This document shows positions 1-5,185 of a stretch of 5,185 nt of DNA, piece after piece. Below the pieces are notes generated by a model, which worked only from the letters and a program-made list of their open reading frames with translations, had not been told where the DNA came from and ran no database searches. The position numbers and the translations under genes are program-made. This DNA comes from Bacteroidales bacterium (GTDB lineage Bacteria; Bacteroidota; Bacteroidia; Bacteroidales; JAADJA01): assembly GCA_021106665.1 (NCBI GenBank), contig JAIOTR010000155.1, positions 1 through 5,185 of the forward strand, given 5' to 3'. Position 1 is the first letter of the stretch. Each line of letters starts with the position of its first letter.

Positions 1-2
1 CT

Positions 3-857
3 AGTTATGAAGTCGAATTCTATAAAATTCAAAATTTACCTGATCCATTAAATTTTGAAAATTTAGCAAGTCCTTCAAGTGGAGATGTTAAATGCGATGA
101 ACTTGAAAGATTGCATGGCGAACTTACTAAAGATTATTCAATTCGAAAATCCAGTGGTGATCTAAAGAAACATATTGAATCAGAAATTGCAATTAATGTT
201 AAAAAATTCAATCATCTTTACAAAGATGCAGATGATAAATGTAAAAATAATCCGGAGTTGAAAAAGCTATTTGACGAGATAGAAAAGGGGATAAGTGTTG
301 AATATGAATTAGCCAATAAATTTATCATATCTAAAAATGATAAAGTAATAATTAAAATAAAACGTGACAATTTTGAATGGGTATTTGAATTTGGCAATGA
401 GCCTTCTAGGTGGCATATTTCATATGGTTTTGGATTTACACCAAAAACATTAGAACCTTCAACTTATTTCCTCCAAGAGGTTGATAGCTCTTCATATTCA
501 ATCACAAAAAAAAATAATCCTTCTGGAGGGGACTTAAGGTTTTTACCAACAATTCATGCAAATTATATATTTACAAATCAAGAGAAAAAAATGCAAGCAG
601 GAATTACAGCAGGACTTGGCGCTAATACAGAAAATATTGCCGTTTCATTAGGTCTGAGTAGTTTTATTAATTATAATATTGGAATAACAATCGGAGTGGC
701 AGTATATAGTATGGATAAACTTAATAGTAATTATAATGAATCAGATATTATTTCTGAAAACTTAGAGTTTGATCAGATCCATGAAAAAGTTTTTAGACCA
801 AATTTGTTTTTCTCCTTGAACTTAAGGTTGGGTAAAAATCCATTTGAATCCAAATGA
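3..857 (+). CDS. Unidentified protein, 5'-truncated, with a beta-strand-rich C-terminal half
   Basis: I do not recognise this family. The frame is open from the first complete codon at 3 to the TGA at 855-857, giving 284 visible residues, so the true start lies left of the window. A TTG at 111 is an in-frame leucine codon and needs no start there. The part up to about 400 is charged and lysine/glutamate-rich and looks largely helical, ending in a 'FEWVFEFG' segment. From about 411 onward the protein alternates polar and hydrophobic or aromatic residues in several strand-like stretches: 'WHISYGFGFT' (411-440), 'LRFLPTIHANYIF' (534-572), 'QAGITAGLGA' (591-620), the stretch at 636-710, and 'RPNLFFSLNLRLG' (795-833). 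This pattern resembles outer-membrane barrel strands or a beta-sandwich. The last residue is Lys, not the usual aromatic. Hand counts on four 60-base lines gave about 25% GC, lower than the conserved parts of ispG. A terminator follows 43 bases after the stop, so this is the last gene of its transcript. The reading frame is very likely real; the envelope location is inference. Confidence 0.75.
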   Translation, partial: SYEVEFYKIQNLPDPLNFENLASPSSGDVKCDELERLHGELTKDYSIRKSSGDLKKHIESEIAINVKKFNHLYKDADDKCKNNPELKKLFDEIEKGISVEYELANKFIISKNDKVIIKIKRDNFEWVFEFGNEPSRWHISYGFGFTPKTLEPSTYFLQEVDSSSYSITKKNNPSGGDLRFLPTIHANYIFTNQEKKMQAGITAGLGANTENIAVSLGLSSFINYNIGITIGVAVYSMDKLNSNYNESDIISENLEFDQIHEKVFRPNLFFSLNLRLGKNPFESK

Positions 858-900
858 AAAATAGAATAACATAATTTTATTATTGTAAATTATATAAAAC

Positions 901-936
901 AGTCCTGTTGATAAATTATCAATAGGACTTTATTTA
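901..936 (+). terminator. Rho-independent terminator after the first gene
   Basis: AGTCCT (901-906) pairs with AGGACT (924-929). The stem continues inward through a G-T wobble and TTGAT/ATCAA, giving about 12 base pairs closed by a loop at 913-917. The 3' side runs directly into TTTATTTATT. It lies 43 bases downstream of the first gene's stop codon and ends that transcript. An AAAAC run precedes the stem, so the opposite strand also has a T-rich tail and the element could work in both directions, although no gene on the minus strand needs it. Confidence 0.88.
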
Positions 937-999
937 TTCTGTTACCCATCCACAAACCCAAACCACCCCTTCGCAAATTCAATGTGAAAATTCTACCAG

Positions 1000-1071
1000 T
1001 TGCTGCATTTTTCTGCCTAACTTTACAATACATATTAATAATTTAAAGAGAAAGTAATTGAAATGCAGCAA
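1000..1071. repeat. Spaced inverted repeat, 11-bp arms
   Basis: TTGCTGCATTT (1000-1010) is the exact reverse complement of AAATGCAGCAA (1061-1071). The arms are separated by 50 bases of AT-rich sequence. It lies in the intergenic region between the terminator and the ispG promoter. It could be a pair of operator half-sites, the ends of a small non-coding repeat, or chance. I see no target-site duplication and no coding sequence between the arms. Confidence 0.45.
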
Positions 1072-1103
1072 ACTTACCTGGAAGCCAAAAACCAATAACA
1101 ATT

Positions 1104-1141
1104 CTTCGTGGTTCTCCGTGCCTCCTTCGTGATGCTTCGTG
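1104..1141. repeat. Cluster of four CTTCGTG-type heptamers
   Basis: CTTCGTG occurs at 1104-1110, 1125-1131 and 1135-1141, with the one-base variant CTCCGTG at 1114-1120. Start-to-start distances are 10, 11 and 10 bases, about one DNA helical turn, so all copies face the same side of the helix. The cluster ends 35 bases before the promoter-like box of ispG. From general familiarity, similar CTTCGTG/CACGAAG strings recur between genes in many Bacteroidota genomes and give spurious 'HEASRR..G.PRR' peptides on the opposite strand. That makes a dispersed intergenic repeat the leading explanation; a binding-site array is the alternative. Confidence 0.6.
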
Positions 1142-1150
1142 TAATAACTC

Positions 1151-1183
1151 TTTCATTAATTCAATTTGATTATCGTAATTTTG
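1151..1183 (+). promoter_or_regulatory. Likely Bacteroidota-type promoter of ispG
   Basis: TAATTTTG at 1176-1183 matches the Bacteroidota -7 consensus TAnnTTTG at every fixed position. TTTC at 1151-1154 lies 21 bases upstream and matches the -33 element TTTG at three of four bases. The box ends only six bases before the ispG ATG, which would put the transcript start at or very near the start codon. The mRNA would then be leaderless or nearly so. No Shine-Dalgarno sequence is present in this gap. In AT-rich DNA an eight-base match can arise by chance. Confidence 0.5.
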
Positions 1184-1189
1184 CCGTAA

Positions 1190-2923
1190 ATGGAATTGTT
1201 CAATTATAAATCCCGCATAGTAAATATCGGAGATGTTCCAATGGGTGGTAACAATCCAATCCGTATCCAATCCATGACCTCCACAAAAACCATGGATACC
1301 GAAGCAACGGTTGCCCAGTCCATCCGGATGATCGAAGCAGGGTGTGAATATATAAGGATCACTGCGCCGGGAATTAGAGAAGCAGAACACCTTGCAGTTA
1401 TAAAAAATGAGCTTAAAAAAAATGGTTATTCAACACCCTTGATTGCAGATATTCATTTTCAGCCCAAGGCTGCAGAAGTTGCTGCCAGAATCGTGGAAAA
1501 GGTTCGCATCAATCCCGGCAATTATACCGATAGAAACAAAGGAAAAGTTGAATATTCAGAATCTGAATACGCTGCTGAAGTTGACAAGATCAGGAAAAGT
1601 ATCAGGCCATTAATTAATGTCTGTAAAGAATATGGAACAGCCATACGTATTGGCAGCAATCACGGCTCATTAGCCGAAAGGATTTTAAACCGTTATGGTG
1701 ACACACCTCTCGGTATGGTGGAATCGGCACTTGAATTTGTGAGGATATGTGAAGATCTTGATTTTCATAACATCATACTCTCTATGAAGGCCAGCAACGT
1801 AAAAATAATGGTTCAGGCAAACAGGTTACTGGTTCAGAAAATGATTGAAGAAGGAATGAATTACCCATTACATCTTGGCGTAACCGAAGCCGGTGATGCC
1901 GAGGACGGCAGGATAAAATCAGCGGCAGGTATCGGGTCATTACTGATGGATGGAATTGGGGATACCATAAGGGTTTCTTTGACTGAAGATCCTGAGAATG
2001 AAATTCCGGTGGCAATGAAGATAGTTCAGAGTTTTGGGTTCAGGGTTCAGGGTTTTGAATTACAGGAAAACGAATCCTCTAAAGATAAAAAACCATTGGT
2101 CAATCCATTTCAATATAACCGGAAAATTTCCTCTAAGCAAGGTTTGATCGGTGATGGTCAACCGCCTGTAGTGATCTTGAATGAGAATGATTTTAATCAT
2201 GAAGATATACATGAATCATTCCTACCTGATTATTTATTTACGTCTGAAAATAAGTTGAAATCAGTTGATGGTTCAGGAACAAAACATGAGTTTAAAACTA
2301 TCAATGCAAATAAGGATTATAAAATTGATTTTAGTAATATTGGTAATTCGATTTTAGTAATCAAGTCTGATGAGGAATGTCCAATTCAGAAAACAAAAAA
2401 AGTTATTTTGAAATTGGTGGATCAAGGGAATTTAAATCCTATCATTCTTAAAAGAAAATATTCAGGTTTATCAAAAGAAGAGTTCCTTATTAGGGCAGCT
2501 GACTGTTCTTATCTTCTTGTAGATGGAATAATAGATGGAATCTGGTTACAGGCTGAAAACTTAGACAGCATGACAATTTGCGAGACAGCTTTTGGGATTC
2601 TTCAGGCTACCGGCGACAGAATATCGAAAACCGAATACATAGCCTGCCCATCATGCGGCAGAACCTTGTTCAACATCCAGGAAACTTTACAAAAAATAAA
2701 ATCGGAAACTTCTAATTTGAAGGGATTAAAAATAGCCGTAATGGGTTGTATTGTAAATGGCCCCGGTGAAATGGCCGATGCTGATTATGGTTACGTGGGT
2801 ACCGGACCGGGTAAAATTACACTTTACCGGCGCAACCTCCCTGTTAAGAAAAACATCAATGAGGATAAAGCAGTTGACGAAATGATTAAGTTAATAAAAG
2901 CAGATGGGAATTGGATTAATTGA
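1190..2923 (+). CDS. ispG: 4-hydroxy-3-methylbut-2-enyl diphosphate synthase, long form
   Basis: IspG (GcpE) reductively converts 2-C-methyl-D-erythritol 2,4-cyclodiphosphate to HMBPP in the cytosol, the penultimate step of the MEP isoprenoid pathway, using a [4Fe-4S] cluster and an external electron donor. The 577 residues form three parts. A TIM barrel (about 1-275) carries 'IRIQSMT' (24-30), 'RINPGNY' (106-112), 'AIRIGSNHGSL' (151-161), 'SMKASN' (198-203) and 'LHLGVTEAGDAEDGRIKSA' (227-245). An inserted domain (about 280-465) is typical of the long form found in Bacteroidota, chlamydiae and plants. The C-terminal cluster domain has Cys486 and Cys489 in 'CPSCGRT', Cys520 in 'GCIVNGPGE', and Glu527, the expected four ligands. 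All visible key residues are intact. The ATG at 1190 gives 'MELFNY', matching how Bacteroidota IspG proteins usually begin. Upstream is a TAnnTTTG box and no ribosome site. The CotH gene starts 10 bases after the stop, so cotranscription is likely. The inserted domain is notably AT-rich. Confidence 0.97.
   Translation: MELFNYKSRIVNIGDVPMGGNNPIRIQSMTSTKTMDTEATVAQSIRMIEAGCEYIRITAPGIREAEHLAVIKNELKKNGYSTPLIADIHFQPKAAEVAARIVEKVRINPGNYTDRNKGKVEYSESEYAAEVDKIRKSIRPLINVCKEYGTAIRIGSNHGSLAERILNRYGDTPLGMVESALEFVRICEDLDFHNIILSMKASNVKIMVQANRLLVQKMIEEGMNYPLHLGVTEAGDAEDGRIKSAAGIGSLLMDGIGDTIRVSLTEDPENEIPVAMKIVQSFGFRVQGFELQENESSKDKKPLVNPFQYNRKISSKQGLIGDGQPPVVILNENDFNHEDIHESFLPDYLFTSENKLKSVDGSGTKHEFKTINANKDYKIDFSNIGNSILVIKSDEECPIQKTKKVILKLVDQGNLNPIILKRKYSGLSKEEFLIRAADCSYLLVDGIIDGIWLQAENLDSMTICETAFGILQATGDRISKTEYIACPSCGRTLFNIQETLQKIKSETSNLKGLKIAVMGCIVNGPGEMADADYGYVGTGPGKITLYRRNLPVKKNINEDKAVDEMIKLIKADGNWIN
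2024..2058 (+). repeat. Five-unit heptanucleotide tandem repeat inside ispG
   Basis: Five consecutive seven-base units lie in register: GTTCAGA, GTTTTGG, GTTCAGG, GTTCAGG and GTTTTGA. The two central copies are identical and the others differ by one to three bases. They encode IspG residues 279-290, where the peptide also repeats weakly (VQSFG, then VQGF). The tract lies at the junction between the TIM barrel and the inserted domain, the least constrained part of the protein. Three units equal 21 bases, so change in steps of three units would keep the frame. Confidence 0.7.
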
Positions 2924-2933
2924 TACCGGATTT

Positions 2934-5185
2934 ATGTACAAGAAAAAATTCATATCATCCATCATATTTTTCACAATTATTTTGCTAAAACTATCAGTTT
3001 CACAACAATTGGTTATCAATGAATTCATGTCGGCAAACAACAATGTGCTTCAGGATGATTTTGGCGAATACTCCGACTGGATAGAAATATATAATCCTTC
3101 ACCGCAAACCTTTAATTTACTAAATTGGTGTCTGTCGGATGACCCAGATGATATTGAAAAATGGTCATTTCCTGATTTATTAATTGAACCTGACAGTTTT
3201 TTATTGGTTTTTGCCTCTGGGAAAGATACCATAACCGCCCTTAATATTCATACCAATTTTAAGATCAAATCTGAAGGCGAGCCTTTGATATTAAGTGATA
3301 ACCTTGGAAATATAATTGATCAGACAGAAGCAATAGAATTGGTATTTAATCAATCATACGGACGATTAATTGATGGTGGCGGTCAATTTGAAATATTTTA
3401 TTCGGGCAGCCCCGGCACAAGCAACAGCAATAATATTACCCTGAACAACTTGACAATTTCACATCCTGCCGGATTTTATGTTGATTCGATAGTTTTGGAT
3501 ATCGTTTCATCCAAACCTGAAGATGTTATTCATTTCACGTTCGATGGATCCTGCCCAACTTTAGAATCTCCTGTCTTTAACAATCCTATAACCTTAAAGC
3601 CGGGATATAGCACTGCCACCAATATTTCTCAAATACCTACTACTCCTTTGGAGGGTCCATGGCAATTGTCTCAGTTTATCTGGAAACAGCCCGATGACAA
3701 TATTTTGATGGCAGATGTTATCAGGTACAGATCTTTTTCCGGTCAAAACCCTTCGAGTGAAATATTTTCCAAATCCTATTTCCTTGATGACAGTATTTTT
3801 GAAAGGTTTACTTTCCCTGTTATTTCAGTTATTACAGATAGTTTGAATTTATTTGATTATGATACAGGGATATATATTCCCGGAAAAAGGTATGATGAGT
3901 TAGGCTGGGGCTGGTGGCCTGAAGGAAACTATATCAATAATGGAAAAGAATGGGAACGATATGGACATGCAGAATTGTTTGAAGATAATGGAGAATCTTC
4001 AATATCCCAGGATTGTGGAGTAAGGATTTCCGGTGGATGGAGTGCTGTTATGCCTCAAAAAAGCTTAAGGATCACTGCTTACAAAGAATATGGAAATAAT
4101 AATTTTAACTACCCGATTTTTCCTGAATCTGAATATAGTAGTTATAAAAACTTTGTTTTACGCAATTCAGGCAATGATTTTATTTATTCTCATTTCAGAG
4201 ATGTCTTTATGCAAAGCTTACTTTCCGGCCTTGATATGGAATTGCTGGCTTTCAGGCCATCCGTTGTTTATATAAATGGTAATTATTGGGGTATTCACGG
4301 TATAAGGGAAAGGTACGACGAACACTATTTTAACCGCCATTTCGATTTGAATGAAGACAGTTTGATAGTGGTAAGTGTTTGTGGTTCACAGGAAATTGGT
4401 GATAACCAGGACTACCATGACATGAAAAATTTTATCAACGAAAACAGCCTGGCCATTCAAAGCAACTACATATATGTTAAAACCAAAATTGATATTCTGA
4501 ATTTTATAGATTATCATATCGCCGAAATATATTTTGGCAACAATGACTGGCCCTGTAACAACAACAAAGCGTGGAAAACGACACAATCCGATTCAAAATG
4601 GAGATGGTTGATTTTTGACCTTGATTTTGGTTATGGGCATAATATCAATTATCAACACAATTTTTTGGAGGATGCTCTGGCGGTTAATACCAATTGCGAT
4701 TGTTCAACATTTTTGTTGAGGAAATTGCTTGAGAACGAAGAATTCAAACAACAATTTATCGACAGATATGCACTTCATTTGAACACAACATTTCACCAGG
4801 ACACCGTAATTAACAAAATAAATGAATTTGCTACATTATTCAATAGCGAGATAAAGTTTCATATCCAAAGATGGCATCATCCTCAAAATTTCACACAGTG
4901 GGAAAATGAAGTTGAGGCATTGATCGAATATGCAACCTACAGGCCTTGCTTTTGTGCAGAACATCTCATAACTAAATTTGATCTTGATGAATTTGGTTTT
5001 GATTGCAACTCATCTATTCTGGATTCATCCATTAATATATCCCCCTTTAGTATTTATCCTAATCCAGGTAATGGCATTATTTATATAGAGAATCATGATA
5101 TAGGGCAATTCACAACCGAGTTAAAAGTAATTAATGCAACAGGTCAATTAGTTACAAACTACAAATTCAACTTTGAAAGATACGA
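2934..5185 (+). CDS. Secreted CotH kinase-family protein with lamin-tail and type IX sorting domains, 3'-truncated
   Basis: The frame is open from ATG 2934 to the window edge with no stop, giving 750 residues. A signal peptide (1 to about 23: KKK, a hydrophobic core, then 'SVSQQ') is followed by a lamin-tail domain (about 26-135: 'LVINEFMSANN', 'SDWIEIYNPS', 'KWSFP', 'FLLVFASGKD'). A chitobiase C-terminal/Fn3-like domain follows (about 172-285: 'IHFTFDGSCPT', 'VIRYRSFS'). The CotH domain (about 293-680) has 'GVRISGGWS' (362-370), 'GIHGIRERYDEHYF' (453-466), 'NNDWPCNNNKAW' (536-547) and 'FDLDFGYG' (561-568). By analogy with spore-coat CotH, an atypical Fam20-like protein kinase, Asp538 and Asp562/Asp564 are candidate catalytic and metal-binding residues. 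'FSIYPNPGNG' (705-714) begins a Por/type IX sorting domain that implies export across the outer membrane and surface attachment; its end is off-window. The start follows ispG by 10 bases with no Shine-Dalgarno site. The substrate is unknown. Activity is inferred from family motifs, and such proteins may be structural rather than enzymatic. Confidence 0.93.
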   Translation, partial: MYKKKFISSIIFFTIILLKLSVSQQLVINEFMSANNNVLQDDFGEYSDWIEIYNPSPQTFNLLNWCLSDDPDDIEKWSFPDLLIEPDSFLLVFASGKDTITALNIHTNFKIKSEGEPLILSDNLGNIIDQTEAIELVFNQSYGRLIDGGGQFEIFYSGSPGTSNSNNITLNNLTISHPAGFYVDSIVLDIVSSKPEDVIHFTFDGSCPTLESPVFNNPITLKPGYSTATNISQIPTTPLEGPWQLSQFIWKQPDDNILMADVIRYRSFSGQNPSSEIFSKSYFLDDSIFERFTFPVISVITDSLNLFDYDTGIYIPGKRYDELGWGWWPEGNYINNGKEWERYGHAELFEDNGESSISQDCGVRISGGWSAVMPQKSLRITAYKEYGNNNFNYPIFPESEYSSYKNFVLRNSGNDFIYSHFRDVFMQSLLSGLDMELLAFRPSVVYINGNYWGIHGIRERYDEHYFNRHFDLNEDSLIVVSVCGSQEIGDNQDYHDMKNFINENSLAIQSNYIYVKTKIDILNFIDYHIAEIYFGNNDWPCNNNKAWKTTQSDSKWRWLIFDLDFGYGHNINYQHNFLEDALAVNTNCDCSTFLLRKLLENEEFKQQFIDRYALHLNTTFHQDTVINKINEFATLFNSEIKFHIQRWHHPQNFTQWENEVEALIEYATYRPCFCAEHLITKFDLDEFGFDCNSSILDSSINISPFSIYPNPGNGIIYIENHDIGQFTTELKVINATGQLVTNYKFNFERY

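Larger units (their letters stand above)
858..1189. other. Intergenic region between the first gene and ispG
   Basis: These 332 bases contain no supportable gene on either strand. They hold the terminator (901-936), the spaced inverted repeat (1000-1071), the CTTCGTG cluster (1104-1141) and the likely ispG promoter (1151-1183). The stretch 937-999 has a C-rich patch around 946-971 but no structure I can name. A minus-strand frame crosses the right half and continues into ispG; it is a by-product of the CTTCGTG repeat and of ispG itself. Confidence 0.7.

Noticed and set aside
111..113. TTG as the start codon of the first gene
   Set aside because: The same frame is open for 36 further codons to the window edge, with similar composition, so the gene begins off-window.
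1000..1141. CRISPR array or insertion sequence in the intergenic region
   Set aside because: The repeated units are only seven bases with three- to four-base gaps, too short for CRISPR repeats and spacers. There is no transposase and no target-site duplication.
1043..1390. Minus-strand open frame of 115 codons across the intergenic region and the start of ispG
   Set aside because: It overlaps the conserved IspG N-terminus. Its distinctive 'HEASRRRHGEPRR' stretch is just the reverse reading of the CTTCGTG repeat.
1782..2015. Minus-strand open frame inside ispG
   Set aside because: It lies wholly within the conserved TIM-barrel coding sequence and has an unconvincing, low-complexity composition.
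3050..3232. Minus-strand open frame within the lamin-tail region
   Set aside because: The opposite strand encodes a recognisable lamin-tail domain in an unbroken long frame.
4090..4275. Plus-strand open frame of 61 codons with hydrophobic residues
   Set aside because: It is out of frame within the CotH domain, which is clearly coding in another frame. The hydrophobicity comes from the AT-rich codons.
4386..4586. Minus-strand open frame, membrane-like
   Set aside because: It is antisense to the conserved CotH motif region. The valine and isoleucine richness is a by-product of the sense-strand Asn/Asp/Lys codons.
1190..5185. ispG plus the CotH gene as a new functional system
   Set aside because: One product is a cytosolic isoprenoid enzyme and the other an exported protein. 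Close spacing alone does not support a joint function.

Overview
The window looks like chromosomal DNA of a member of the Bacteroidota. Three things suggest this: a long-form IspG with an extra central domain, a secreted CotH-family protein that ends in the 'YPNP..G' start of a type IX secretion (Por) sorting domain, and a promoter-like TAnnTTTG box with no Shine-Dalgarno sequences. The DNA is AT-rich throughout. No tRNA, rRNA, CRISPR array, transposase or integrase gene is visible.

Layout, left to right, with all genes on the + strand. (1) The 3' part of an unidentified gene (3-857) begins outside the window. Its second half reads like beta-barrel or beta-sheet outer-membrane strands. (2) A strong Rho-independent terminator follows at 901-936. 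(3) A 332-bp intergenic region holds that terminator, a widely spaced inverted repeat (1000-1071), a cluster of four CTTCGTG-type heptamers (1104-1141) and a likely promoter box (1176-1183). (4) A complete ispG/gcpE gene (1190-2923) encodes the [4Fe-4S] enzyme of the MEP isoprenoid pathway. (5) Ten bases later an open reading frame starts at 2934 and runs off the right edge without a stop. Its 750 visible residues form a signal peptide, lamin-tail domain, chitobiase/Fn3-like domain, CotH kinase-like domain and the beginning of a type IX sorting domain.

The terminator separates the first gene from the other two. ispG and the CotH gene are close enough to be cotranscribed, but their products have no obvious shared pathway: one is a cytosolic isoprenoid enzyme, the other an exported and probably surface-attached protein. 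The likeliest reading is an ordinary housekeeping gene with an unrelated surface-protein gene downstream. I see no convincing new multi-gene system. The points most worth a second look are a five-unit heptanucleotide repeat inside ispG at a domain junction, the helically phased CTTCGTG cluster upstream of ispG, the domain architecture of the CotH protein, and the unidentified barrel-like protein at the left edge.
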